In this document: positions 7,084-13,845 of the stretch, piece after piece
How positions within the stretch are numbered: the stretch's first letter is position 1
Layout of the letters: each line of letters starts with the position of its first letter
Position numbers and translations under genes: made by a program
Source of the DNA: Alphaproteobacteria bacterium UBA685
GTDB lineage: Bacteria > Pseudomonadota > Alphaproteobacteria > Puniceispirillales > Puniceispirillaceae
Direction of reading: 5' to 3'
Assembly: GCA_002299005.1 (NCBI GenBank)
Contig: DBMZ01000147.1
Span: 1,469-15,313 of the forward strand
DNA length: 13,845 nt
The notes under the pieces: generated by a model
Seen by the model: only the letters and a program-made list of their open reading frames with translations
Databases searched by the model: none
What the model was told of the DNA's origin: nothing

Positions 7084-8490
7084 ATGAAAAGGCCGCTTGA
7101 ATTGAAACCTAAATCCAAACATTGCGGCATCTTCTATCTTTTTTTAGCGATCGCCTTTTTTTTAACAATGCCGCCGCAACAAGCCTCAGCCGGTCTTATT
7201 CGTGACACAGAATTAGAGCGTGGCCTTGAAGCGCTTGCTTGGCCATTTGCTGAAGAGGCTGGCCTCTCATCTCTGCGCATTCGCATCGTGCCCAATGACA
7301 GCTATAATGCGTTTGTTGTCGGCGGTAACACGGTTTATGTGCATACAGGCCTGTTAATAAAGGCGCAATCTACATCAGAAATTCTCGGCGTCTTTGCGCA
7401 TGAGATTGGCCATTTGGCGGCAGGCCATGCGCCGCGCCGTATTGAGGCCATTCAAGAGGCAAATTTAACGACCACACTTGCGACACTCGCCGCCGCCGCT
7501 ATCGCCGCCTCAGGGGCATCTGGTGATGCGGCGATTGGCGTTGCCTTGGGCGGCTTTGATAGGGCCAATCGCAATTATTTGCAATTATCGCGGCAAGATG
7601 AATCTGTGGCAGATGAATGGGCCTTGCGCCTGTTGGAGAGCCAGCAAATCTCTGCCGCTGGCCTGTCTGATTTTATGCGGCGCATTGCCGGAGAGCGTGC
7701 CCTGCCAGAGACGCGGCAATCAGATTACTATCTGTCTCACCCGGGGGCTGGTGCCAGATTGCTTGTGTTTGAGGATCATATCAGAGATCACGGCAAAGAG
7801 AGCCCCGGCATCTTGGCAGAAGATGAGGCCTTGATGACGCGTCTGATTGGCAAGATACGGGCTTTTACCGACAGCCCCTCTCAAACCATTGGTGAGATTA
7901 AGCGCGCGCGCAATGGCAAGGCACAAAGAGGCACGCGCCATTGGCCAAGCTTTGGCGAGACAGACCTTCTCTATCGTGAGGCAATCGCCCATTATCGCAG
8001 AGGCGCGCTCGCACAAGCCGATGAGATTATGACAGGCTTGCGTGACGCCTATCCTGATGATCCCTATTTTCATGAATTTGGCGGTGATGTTCTCTTATCA
8101 CGATTGGATATAGAAGGCGCGATTACAGCCTATGATGAGGCGCTATCTGTTGGCGCCGCGCCTTTGATTGAATTTGGCCTTGGCCGTGCGCTATTGGCAC
8201 GCGCTGATAGGGGCGATGATGCCTCTTATCAATTGGCGGCTGACGCCTTTAGCCGCGCGGCCAAAACAGAGCGCCGCTGGCCTGCCCTGCAACGCCAGCT
8301 TGCGATAGCACTAGGCAGGAACGGACAATTAGCCGAAGCAGATTTAGCGCTCGCCAATGAGGCCTTACTCTATGGCAACAAAGCGCGCGCCAAGCAAATG
8401 GCACAGCGCGTCCTAAACCGTGATAATACATCTCAAGAAACGACAAACTTTGCGAATGATATTCTATTTTCTTTGCAAGGGGCGCAATAG
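7084..8490 (+). CDS. Secreted M48 family metalloprotease with TPR-like C-terminus
   Basis: Probable periplasmic zinc protease of the BepA/YfgC-like group, which in E. coli handles outer-membrane protein and LPS-assembly quality control. The 468-aa product starts with a signal peptide: basic n-region, hydrophobic core at about 16-29, and an ASA site near residue 37. The M48 domain covers about 60-235, with HEIGH (His106, Glu107, His110), the third zinc ligand Glu173 in DESVADEW, and LSHP (218-221). An Ala/Gly-rich helix separates the HExxH helix from the third ligand. Helical repeats at about 295-445 resemble TPRs. An in-frame TTG at 7033 gives 17 more residues, but they spoil the signal peptide, so ATG 7084 is preferred; its Shine-Dalgarno is weak. 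It is followed by a Dsb-like gene, consistent with an envelope protein-folding role. Confidence 0.92.
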   Translation: MKRPLELKPKSKHCGIFYLFLAIAFFLTMPPQQASAGLIRDTELERGLEALAWPFAEEAGLSSLRIRIVPNDSYNAFVVGGNTVYVHTGLLIKAQSTSEILGVFAHEIGHLAAGHAPRRIEAIQEANLTTTLATLAAAAIAASGASGDAAIGVALGGFDRANRNYLQLSRQDESVADEWALRLLESQQISAAGLSDFMRRIAGERALPETRQSDYYLSHPGAGARLLVFEDHIRDHGKESPGILAEDEALMTRLIGKIRAFTDSPSQTIGEIKRARNGKAQRGTRHWPSFGETDLLYREAIAHYRRGALAQADEIMTGLRDAYPDDPYFHEFGGDVLLSRLDIEGAITAYDEALSVGAAPLIEFGLGRALLARADRGDDASYQLAADAFSRAAKTERRWPALQRQLAIALGRNGQLAEADLALANEALLYGNKARAKQMAQRVLNRDNTSQETTNFANDILFSLQGAQ

Positions 8491-8614
8491 CACGGTATTT
8501 ATAAGACACATAATTATAAGCCCGCTCATGAACAAGGCGTATCGCTGGCACCTTAGTTATATTTTGCGCGTTAACGCTTCACCATCGCACCAGATATTTA
8601 GACGAGATTTTTTC

Positions 8615-9352
8615 ATGTTAAAAAACCTAACCAGCATGGCAACCAATATGCTCATGGGCCTTTGCCTCTTATCAATCGGCACAACAGCCGCGCGCGCAGA
8701 CTTTTCAGCCGCAGAGAAAAAAGAGCTTAATGCGATGATTGAGGCTTATGTGCTTGCAAATCCAGAAATTGTGCGCCAGACCTTGTACAATCTTGCCGTC
8801 AAAGAGGCTGATGCCCAGCGCGCGCAAGCCATGTCGATGCTATATGATGATGCGGGCGACCCTTACATTGGCGCAGGCGCTGAAGCTGATATCGTTATTT
8901 ATGAATTTTCAGATTATAATTGCGGCTATTGCAAACGCATCTTCACCCAATTGCAAGACGTCCTAGCCGAAGATCCAAAGGTGCGCCTGACATTAAAAGA
9001 ATATCCTATTCTGGCTGAATCATCGATTGAGGCGGCACGTGCGGCAATCGCGGCCCAGATGCAGGGCAAATTTGAAGCCTTCCATATCGGCATGATGACT
9101 TGGCGCGGGGCTATTTCGACCAACAGCATCTTGTCAATTGCCGCTGAGGCAGGCCTTGATCTAGACCAGCTAGAAGCTGATATGAGGAGCCCTCAAATTG
9201 ACCTCATCCTCGCGCGCACCCAAGAGACAGCAAGAGCGCTTGAGATATCAGGCACACCCGCGCTGATGATTGGCACTGAATTTATTGGCGGCGCGATTAG
9301 CGCGGCTGAGATTAAGCAAGTTATCGCAGAACAAAGAGCCGCAAACTCTTAA
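8615..9352 (+). CDS. Periplasmic DsbA-family thiol oxidoreductase (ScsC-like)
   Basis: Thioredoxin-fold protein of 245 aa that probably forms or shuffles disulfides in exported proteins. A signal peptide covers about 1-28 (hydrophobic core near 12-22, ARA before Asp29). Residues about 30-65 match the short helical N-terminal region of ScsC-type proteins (YVLANPEIV). The redox site is CGYC (Cys103, Cys106) after IYEFSDYN, and the cis-proline loop is GTP (Pro215), followed by FIGGAIS near the C-terminus. In ScsC relatives the N-terminal part can drive oligomerisation and isomerase activity; whether that holds here is unknown. ATG 8615 was chosen because the signal peptide starts there; a longer frame begins at 8420 inside the M48 gene. 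No DsbB or DsbD partner is visible in the window. Confidence 0.9.
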   Translation: MLKNLTSMATNMLMGLCLLSIGTTAARADFSAAEKKELNAMIEAYVLANPEIVRQTLYNLAVKEADAQRAQAMSMLYDDAGDPYIGAGAEADIVIYEFSDYNCGYCKRIFTQLQDVLAEDPKVRLTLKEYPILAESSIEAARAAIAAQMQGKFEAFHIGMMTWRGAISTNSILSIAAEAGLDLDQLEADMRSPQIDLILARTQETARALEISGTPALMIGTEFIGGAISAAEIKQVIAEQRAANS

Positions 9353-9371
9353 ATTTTTCAATTGGCATAGA

Positions 9372-9421
9372 CACTATCACCATTGCGTTTATGAGTTTTT
9401 TTATTAGCAATTATGATAGTG
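9372..9421. promoter_or_regulatory. 15-nt inverted repeat upstream of aroQ
   Basis: Arms at 9372-9386 and 9407-9421 pair at 13 of 15 positions (CACTATCA / TGATAGTG outside, ATTGC / GCAAT inside, two mismatches between). The 20-nt loop contains a run of seven T. No T run follows the right arm, so it is not a standard plus-strand terminator. It lies between the stop of the Dsb-like gene and aroQ, ending 19 bp before the aroQ start, and may be an operator or an mRNA leader hairpin. Confidence 0.6.
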
Positions 9422-9440
9422 ACTTAGTAAGGTAAGAGCC

Positions 9441-9887
9441 ATGAGTGAGAATAAATCTATCTTGATATTAAATGGCCCGAATTTGAACATGCTCGGCACA
9501 AGAGAGCCTGAGCATTATGGCACGACGACCTTGGCGATGATAGAAGAAGCCTGCGCAACCCTTGCCAGTGCCAATGGCTATGAATGCGCCTTCTTCCAGT
9601 CAAACCATGAAGGTGAGTTAGTCACCCAAATTCAGCAAGCCATCAATGTGCATGATGCCATTATTTTCAATGCTGGTGCCTATACGCACACATCAGTGGC
9701 CCTTCGTGACGCGCTATCAAATTACGATGGCGTGAGTGTCGAGGTGCATCTATCAAATGTTTATAAGCGCGAAGAGTTTCGCCATAAGTCCTTATTAGCC
9801 CCTGTTGTAACAGGTGTTATCGCTGGCTTTGGTGCTTCAAGCTATTATGCCGCGATTAGCGTGGTAGATGAGCTATTATCGCAATAG
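9441..9887 (+). CDS. aroQ: Type II 3-dehydroquinate dehydratase
   Basis: Converts 3-dehydroquinate to 3-dehydroshikimate in the shikimate pathway, in the cytoplasm; the enzyme is normally a dodecamer. At 148 aa it has the usual length for the family. It begins with ILILNGPNLNMLGTREPEHYG, and the active-site set is complete: Arg21, the catalytic Tyr26, Asn77 and His83 in FNAGAYTHTS, Glu101 and His103 in VEVHLSN, and Arg114. These match the Mycobacterium tuberculosis enzyme with an offset of two. ATG 9441 follows GGTAAG, a weak ribosome-binding site. It is flanked by an inverted repeat upstream and by accB 101 bp downstream; aroQ-accB-accC is a common alphaproteobacterial order. Confidence 0.97.
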   Translation: MSENKSILILNGPNLNMLGTREPEHYGTTTLAMIEEACATLASANGYECAFFQSNHEGELVTQIQQAINVHDAIIFNAGAYTHTSVALRDALSNYDGVSVEVHLSNVYKREEFRHKSLLAPVVTGVIAGFGASSYYAAISVVDELLSQ

Positions 9888-9915
9888 CCTCATCAAAACT
9901 ATTATCAGGGTCATG

Positions 9916-9932
9916 GATGGGGATACCTCATC
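9916..9932 (+). other. Small hairpin between aroQ and accB
   Basis: GATGGGG (9916-9922) and CCTCATC (9926-9932) pair over 7 positions with one G-U and a 3-nt ATA loop. No T run follows, so it is not a terminator. It could lie in the accB leader or protect the aroQ 3' end. Confidence 0.35.
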
Positions 9933-9975
9933 TATGCGCTAGGGTTAAGTGAAGAGTTTGAATAAGACCATTTAA

Positions 9976-9980
9976 AGGAG
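9976..9980 (+). promoter_or_regulatory. Shine-Dalgarno of accB, also facing a two-codon ORF
   Basis: AGGAG lies 8 nt before the accB ATG (9989) and 3 nt before another ATG (9984) that reads only ATG GTA TGA and overlaps the accB start as ATGA. Spacing favours the accB start, which also gives the correct protein. Confidence 0.75.
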
Positions 9981-9988
9981 ACGATGGT

Positions 9989-10495
9989 ATGAGCGCAGAT
10001 AAGTCAAAAACAAGCCTGTCAAAAGAAGCCAAACTAACAAGCGAGCTGGCAGCTATTCTTGATGAACGCGATCTCACAGATATCGAGTTGGAAACAGAAA
10101 CAATGTCCTTGCGCATCTCGCGCACACCAGCCGCACAACATGTGATTGCGGGCGGTGCGCCTGCTATGGCCACCGCGCCAATGGCCGCCGCGCCTGCCAC
10201 TGCACCAGCCGCACCAGAAGCCGCACCTGCCGCTGATGCTGCGACTGATATGGCAAGCCATGCCGGCGCTGTGAAATCACCAATGGTTGGCACTTATTAT
10301 GAAAGCGCTGAGCCTGGTGCCGCACCGTTCGTCAAAGAAGGTGACAGCGTCTCTAAAGGCCAGACTATCTGTATCATCGAGGCGATGAAGGTGATGAACA
10401 CAATCACAGCCCCGCAAGCTGGCACAGTCAAACATGTGGCATGTGAAAATGGTCAACCAATTGAATTTGACCAGCTATTGATTGTGATTGAATAG
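9989..10495 (+). CDS. accB: Biotin carboxyl carrier protein of acetyl-CoA carboxylase
   Basis: Carries biotin between the biotin carboxylase and carboxyltransferase parts of acetyl-CoA carboxylase, the first step of fatty acid synthesis. The product has 168 aa. The N-terminal segment (about 10-45) resembles the usual AccB head, with ELAAILDERDLTDIELET and LRISR. A flexible Ala/Pro-rich linker spans about 48-90. The biotinyl domain (about 94-168) has VKSPMVGTYY and EAMKVMN, where Lys134 is the biotinylation site, and a typical end FDQLLIVIE. A good Shine-Dalgarno precedes it. accC follows after 17 nt, so the two are surely co-transcribed, as in most bacteria. Confidence 0.97.
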   Translation: MSADKSKTSLSKEAKLTSELAAILDERDLTDIELETETMSLRISRTPAAQHVIAGGAPAMATAPMAAAPATAPAAPEAAPAADAATDMASHAGAVKSPMVGTYYESAEPGAAPFVKEGDSVSKGQTICIIEAMKVMNTITAPQAGTVKHVACENGQPIEFDQLLIVIE

Positions 10496-10512
10496 GTTGG
10501 TGAAATCAGCTC

Positions 10513-11856
10513 ATGTTTAAGAAAATTCTTATTGCAAATAGAGGCGATGTCGCGCTTCGTGTGTTGCGTGCTTGTAAGGAAATGGGCATTGGCAGTGTGG
10601 TTGTTCACTCAACCGCCGATGCCACATCAATGCCTGTGCGCTTGGCAGATGAATCTGTGTGTATCGGTGGCCCTGCGGCGGCTGATTCATATCTGAACAT
10701 CCCTGCTATCCTATCAGCGGCGGCCATTACAGGCTGTGATGCGTTGCATCCGGGCGTTGGTTTCTTGTCTGAAAATGCTGATTTTGCTGAGATGGTCAAA
10801 GCGCATGGCTTGACCTTCATTGGCCCTGACACGCCGCATATTCGTGCGATGGGTGACAAGGTTGAGGCCAAAATCACAGCCGCCAAAGCAGGCCTGCCAC
10901 TTGTGCCAGGCTCACCTGGTGCGGTTCATACCATCGAAGAAGCCACACGCGTTGCCAAAGATGTCGGCTTTCCTTTGCTTGTCAAAGCGGCCTCAGGCGG
11001 CGGTGGCCGTGGTATGAAAGTGGCTGAGACCGAAGCTGATTTAAGTGAAGCTTTCTCATCAGCGCGCTCAGAAGCCAAAGCGGCCTTTGGCGATGATACG
11101 GTCTATCTTGAACGCTATCTTGATAATCCGCGCCATATTGAAATTCAGGTCATCGGCGATTCTTTTGGCAACACAGCGCATTTGGGCGAACGTGAATGTT
11201 CTATCCAGCGTCGTCACCAAAAGCTGTTTGAAGAAGCCCCGTCCCCTGTCCTAGATGATGCCGCGCGCGCTGATATTGGCGAGATTGCGGCAAAGGCGAC
11301 CAGAGATATGGGCTATCTTGGCGTTGGTACGATGGAATTTTTGTACCAAGATGGTGAGTTCTTCTTTATCGAGATGAACACAAGATTGCAGGTTGAGCAT
11401 CCTATCACCGAAGCCATCACAGGCATTGACCTTGTCCAAGAGCAAATCAAGATTGCGGCAGGCGAAAAGCTGAGCTTTAGCCAAAAGGATGTCACCTTCA
11501 AAGGGCATGCGATTGAGTGTCGTATCAATGCTGAGCATCCTGAGACATTCATGCCAACACCTGGCAAGGTGACAAGCTTCCACCCATCAGGTGGGCCTGG
11601 CATTCGCATTGAATCGCCTCTTTATAGCGGCTATAGCGTGCCACCTTATTATGATAGCTTGGTTGCCAAATTGATCGTTCATGGCAGAGACCGCGCCCAT
11701 TGTCTGGCGCGTCTCAAGCTTGCTTTGGAAGAGTTTGTGATTGAACCTATTCCAACAACATTGGATTTGCACCGCCGCCTTGTTGATGCGCCGGCTATCC
11801 ATGATGGCAGCTATACCATCCGTTGGCTGGAAGAAGAGTTCTTGAAGTCTGACTAA
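10513..11856 (+). CDS. accC: Biotin carboxylase subunit of acetyl-CoA carboxylase
   Basis: Carboxylates biotin on AccB using ATP and bicarbonate; 447 aa, the usual length. The start KILIANRGDVALR opens the N-terminal domain. The ATP-grasp part has Lys116, Lys158 and the glycine loop SGGGGRGMK (161-169). Catalytic and binding residues equivalent to E. coli are present one position earlier: His208, Lys237 (RRHQKLFEE), Glu275, Glu287, Arg291 and Glu295 (EMNTRLQVEHP), and Arg337 (ECRINAEHP). The usual HPGYGFLSEN motif reads HPGVGFLSEN, so Val82 replaces Tyr, and NRGEIALR reads NRGDVALR. It lies between accB (17 nt upstream) and aat (19 nt downstream), in a likely operon. No obvious frameshift or truncation. 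Confidence 0.97.
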   Translation: MFKKILIANRGDVALRVLRACKEMGIGSVVVHSTADATSMPVRLADESVCIGGPAAADSYLNIPAILSAAAITGCDALHPGVGFLSENADFAEMVKAHGLTFIGPDTPHIRAMGDKVEAKITAAKAGLPLVPGSPGAVHTIEEATRVAKDVGFPLLVKAASGGGGRGMKVAETEADLSEAFSSARSEAKAAFGDDTVYLERYLDNPRHIEIQVIGDSFGNTAHLGERECSIQRRHQKLFEEAPSPVLDDAARADIGEIAAKATRDMGYLGVGTMEFLYQDGEFFFIEMNTRLQVEHPITEAITGIDLVQEQIKIAAGEKLSFSQKDVTFKGHAIECRINAEHPETFMPTPGKVTSFHPSGGPGIRIESPLYSGYSVPPYYDSLVAKLIVHGRDRAHCLARLKLALEEFVIEPIPTTLDLHRRLVDAPAIHDGSYTIRWLEEEFLKSD

Positions 11857-11875
11857 CGCTCATGAGCTTTGCATC

Positions 11876-12538
11876 ATGACAGACCAGTTTATTTACGCGC
11901 CAGAGACCGTGATAAAGGCCTATTCATTAGGTGTCTTTCCCATGGCTCTGGCGCGTGATGATTCGGAGATACATTTTTTCGAACCTGATATGCGCGGCAT
12001 CATCCCTATCCTGCCGCCCCATATACCACGGCGCTTACTGCGGCTTGTCAAACAACGCCCCTATGAGGTGCGCTATAATACCGCCTTTCACGATGTGATT
12101 ACACAATGCGCAGAGATCACCGCGACAAGAGATGATAGCTGGATAAATCAGACCATCATTGAATTATATACAGCCCTGCATGCGATGGGCTTTGCTCATT
12201 CTGTCGAAGTCTTTGAACGCGATAAGCTTATTGGCGGGCTTTATGGGATAAAATTAGGCCGCATCTTTTTTGGCGAATCAATGTTCTCACGCGTGCCGAA
12301 CGCCTCAAAGATTGCCCTCACCCATCTGATGGCACGCCTTCATCATGGCGACTTTACCTTGCTAGATGCGCAATTTGGCAATGATCATTTAACGCAATTT
12401 GGGCTGATTGAAATACCAAAGGCGGATTTTCAAGAAAAGCTGGAAGAGGCCAAAAAGGGCCGGGCTGATTTTCACTTTGAGAAAACCGAAGGCGATATGA
12501 TCAATCACCTATTGCAAGCGATCAAAGTCACATCATAG
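11876..12538 (+). CDS. aat: Leucyl/phenylalanyl-tRNA--protein transferase
   Basis: Transfers Leu or Phe from charged tRNA to proteins with N-terminal Arg or Lys, marking them for ClpS/ClpAP degradation (bacterial N-end rule); cytoplasmic. The 220-aa product is slightly shorter than the E. coli protein, as is common in alphaproteobacteria. Visible motifs are AYSLGVFPMA (15-24), VRYNTAFHDVI (65-75), GGLYGIKLGRIFFGESMFS (120-138, Glu134) and LLDAQFGNDHLTQFG (162-176, Gln166). Glu134 and Gln166 match E. coli E156 and Q188. It follows accC by 19 nt. The start codon overlaps the stop of a five-codon upstream frame (11862-11879) as ATGA. Its 3' end overlaps the convergent DUF2155 gene by 34 bp. Confidence 0.96.
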   Translation: MTDQFIYAPETVIKAYSLGVFPMALARDDSEIHFFEPDMRGIIPILPPHIPRRLLRLVKQRPYEVRYNTAFHDVITQCAEITATRDDSWINQTIIELYTALHAMGFAHSVEVFERDKLIGGLYGIKLGRIFFGESMFSRVPNASKIALTHLMARLHHGDFTLLDAQFGNDHLTQFGLIEIPKADFQEKLEEAKKGRADFHFEKTEGDMINHLLQAIKVTS

Positions 12539-12891
12539 ACCGCATGCTCTAGCCCAGATATCGCCGGGCTAGACGAGAACACCCACCCTTCAAACACCTT
12601 CACAGGTGGCAGATTTGGGTCATGCCCGACATCACGCACCAGCAAAAAGGCCGCATTTTCAGGCGGCTCTTCAGGCGGGCGATAGGCGCAACGTGATACC
12701 GTAATCTCTAGCGTGCCAAAGCGCTCAGGGATATTCAGCGCGACATCAACAGAGGAGATACGCGCCGTGATTTTGTCTAATGTTTGTAATTTTGCTTGCG
12801 ATGCTTCAAGCCAGCTATCGGCCATAGAGGCAGAGGCACTGCCAATAAGCCAGGCGCCGATGAGATAAGAGATAAGCCGCTTACTGCGCAT
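12505..12891 (-). CDS. DUF2155 domain protein, exported
   Basis: Alphaproteobacterial protein of unknown function; 128 aa. The N-terminus (MRSKRLISYLIGAWLIGSA) is a signal peptide with likely cleavage after SMA. The rest is the DUF2155 domain, with an early KLQTLDKITARISS segment and the conserved end KVFEGWVFSSSPAISGLEHAVYDV. Two Cys residues (in SRCAYRPP and LIACNR) might form a disulfide, which is inference. I chose ATG 12891: it overlaps the mlaD stop by 11 nt, suggesting translational coupling, whereas a longer frame from TTG 12921 would spoil the signal peptide. The gene ends inside the 3' end of aat on the other strand. DUF2155 next to aat and NDUFA12 is a recurrent arrangement in the class. 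Confidence 0.9.
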   Translation of the reverse strand: MRSKRLISYLIGAWLIGSASASMADSWLEASQAKLQTLDKITARISSVDVALNIPERFGTLEITVSRCAYRPPEEPPENAAFLLVRDVGHDPNLPPVKVFEGWVFSSSPAISGLEHAVYDVTLIACNR

Positions 12892-13333
12892 CACTATCTT
12901 GCGAGAAGACGACCTTGCCAAGCAAATCAGTCAGGCTTACAGGGTCTCTTGTATCATAAATAACATCCCCAACAGCCAGCATATCATCTGAGAAACCTGG
13001 CATAATCTCAAGATAATTGCCGCCTAGCAGAGAAGAGGCTGTGATACGCGCGGATGAATCTTCCGGCAAGGCTATGCCCTCTTCAATCGATAGGCTCACG
13101 CGTGCTGAATAGGTGTCAGGGTCAAGTGCTTGGCTGGCAACAGAGCCGATTTTAATACCTGATAGAATGACATCATCACCAACCGACAGACCAGCGACAT
13201 TGCCGAATTCAGCTTCGATCAAATAGCCAGCGCTTGTCGAGATATCGGCCGCTTTATAGGCAACATAACCAAAGAAGGCCGCGCCAGCTAGCACGACAGC
13301 GCCCATCACGGTTTCAATCATATTACGTTGCAT
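12881..13333 (-). CDS. mlaD: MlaD-like MCE domain lipid transport protein
   Basis: Likely the membrane-anchored substrate-binding subunit of the Mla phospholipid transporter, which keeps lipid asymmetry of the outer membrane. It has 150 aa: a membrane anchor at about 8-27 (TVMGAVVLAGAAFFGYVAY), then one MCE domain at about 35-115 with AEFGNVAGLSVGDDVILSG, IKIGSV and SSLLGGNYLEI, and a short tail. AGAGGA lies 9 nt before the ATG. Its length fits single-MCE MlaD proteins rather than long PqiB or Mce types. The usual partners mlaE, mlaF, mlaB and mlaC are not in this window. It lies between NDUFA12 (77 bp upstream) and the DUF2155 gene (11-bp overlap), on the same strand and probably one transcript. 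Confidence 0.93.
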   Translation of the reverse strand: MQRNMIETVMGAVVLAGAAFFGYVAYKAADISTSAGYLIEAEFGNVAGLSVGDDVILSGIKIGSVASQALDPDTYSARVSLSIEEGIALPEDSSARITASSLLGGNYLEIMPGFSDDMLAVGDVIYDTRDPVSLTDLLGKVVFSQDSDAQ

Positions 13334-13410
13334 ATAAACAAATCCTCTACCTTATTTGGCCTTCACCCTTATTGGCGTTACGTTTCCTATAAAGGCCGCT
13401 CGGCTGAACC

Positions 13411-13764
13411 TTAAGGGGTCCATGCCTCATAATCACCTGTTGAGGCGGCACGCTTGCCACCACTTAGCACATGGCCTTTTGGGCGATGTGCATGTTTTGT
13501 GCCTGTCAGGTTAGGCAAATGTTCAGACTGCCACTCAGCTTTGTTATACCCACCCACTGGCGGCGGTGTGTCTTCTGTATAATGCAACCAGCCATGCCAA
13601 TCAGCTGGCACTTTGGTGGCTTCAACAGAGCCGCTATAGATGACAAAGCGTTTTGGACGGCGCGCATTTTTGGCTGCCTTCTTCTCATAATAGCTATTGC
13701 CGAATTCATCTTCGCCAACCTTCTTAGCAGACATTTTGATGAGTAAGGTTGAAATCACCTTCAT
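13411..13764 (-). CDS. NDUFA12-family complex I accessory subunit
   Basis: Homologue of the mitochondrial complex I subunit NDUFA12 (17.2 kDa), found in alphaproteobacteria and associated with NADH:ubiquinone oxidoreductase. The 117-aa product carries the family marks KVGEDEFGNSYYE (15-27), RFVIYSG (39-45), PADWHGWLHYT (53-63), PNLTGTK (84-90) and the terminal GDYEAWTP. The N-terminus is short and lacks the longer Trp-rich lead that many homologues have before the VGEDEFGN motif. ATG 13764 is favoured by GAGGA 4 nt upstream; ATG 13734 is an alternative. Core nuo genes are not in the window; the family is normally encoded away from them in this context. Confidence 0.95.
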   Translation of the reverse strand: MKVISTLLIKMSAKKVGEDEFGNSYYEKKAAKNARRPKRFVIYSGSVEATKVPADWHGWLHYTEDTPPPVGGYNKAEWQSEHLPNLTGTKHAHRPKGHVLSGGKRAASTGDYEAWTP

Positions 13765-13779
13765 ATCGTCCTCGCATCA

Positions 13780-13845
13780 CTAACGCGCCGAAACGCCTAG
13801 CATCCTATTAGCACCCCAATTATCGCCCACATTAAAGCCGGCAAA
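13780..13845 (-). CDS. Possible 3' end of an unidentified gene (cut by window edge)
   Basis: One minus-strand frame is open from the window edge to a TAG at 13780-13782 and encodes 21 residues ending NVGDNWGANRMLGVSAR. The stop is 15 nt before the NDUFA12 start, with the NDUFA12 Shine-Dalgarno in the gap, which is typical operon spacing. I do not recognise the protein. An open run of 21 codons can occur by chance, and another frame is open for 15 codons, so the call is weak. Confidence 0.35.
   Translation of the reverse strand, partial: FAGFNVGDNWGANRMLGVSAR

Noticed and set aside
8420..8614. 65-residue upstream extension of the Dsb-like protein
   Set aside because: It starts inside the M48 gene and would bury the signal peptide; ATG 8615 starts a clean signal sequence.
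1..13845. Novel defence, mobile or biosynthetic system
   Set aside because: Every substantial gene belongs to a known housekeeping or conserved alphaproteobacterial family, and there are no transposases, integrases, repeat-spacer arrays or tRNA-linked attachment sites.

Overview
This window looks like core chromosome from an alphaproteobacterium with moderate GC (high 40s percent, estimated by eye). Three things support this. The gene order rne next to amiC-mrcA, and dsbA-like/aroQ/accB/accC/aat facing DUF2155/mlaD/NDUFA12, is typical of the class. RNase E has an acidic insert in its S1 domain and ends in a GWW motif. A bacterial homologue of the complex I accessory subunit NDUFA12 is present. 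A marine SAR116-like or Rhodospirillales-type bacterium would fit, but that placement is a guess.

Layout. Positions 1-2507 (minus strand) hold amiC and the 5' two-fifths of a PBP1A gene (mrcA, cut by the window edge), both peptidoglycan enzymes. A gene-free stretch of about 585 bp follows and carries the divergent control region of amiC and rne. rne (3093-5567, plus) ends at a strong symmetric terminator (5586-5615), which it shares with a convergent class I aminotransferase gene (5641-6816, minus). An AT-rich divergent spacer then leads into a plus-strand run: a secreted M48 metalloprotease with TPR-like repeats, a periplasmic CGYC thioredoxin-fold protein, aroQ, accB, accC and aat. aat meets a minus-strand cluster tail to tail, with a 34-bp coding overlap. 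In transcription order that cluster is an unidentified gene end, NDUFA12, mlaD and a DUF2155 gene.

How the genes work together. The accB-accC pair supplies the biotin carrier and biotin carboxylase subunits of acetyl-CoA carboxylase (fatty acid synthesis), and aroQ serves the shikimate pathway. The M48 protease and the Dsb-like protein suggest envelope protein quality control. mlaD, amiC and mrcA concern outer-membrane lipid asymmetry and the cell wall. rne is the RNA degradosome scaffold. aat tags N-termini for degradation.

I found no tRNA, rRNA, CRISPR array, insertion sequence, phage gene or toxin/defence locus. The window is ordinary housekeeping DNA. The observations worth a second look are regulatory or fine-scale: the structured rne leader, a minus-strand terminator-like hairpin upstream of amiC, a long inverted repeat before aroQ, a 14-bp tandem repeat that supplies a stop codon, and a Tyr-to-Val change in a conserved biotin carboxylase motif.
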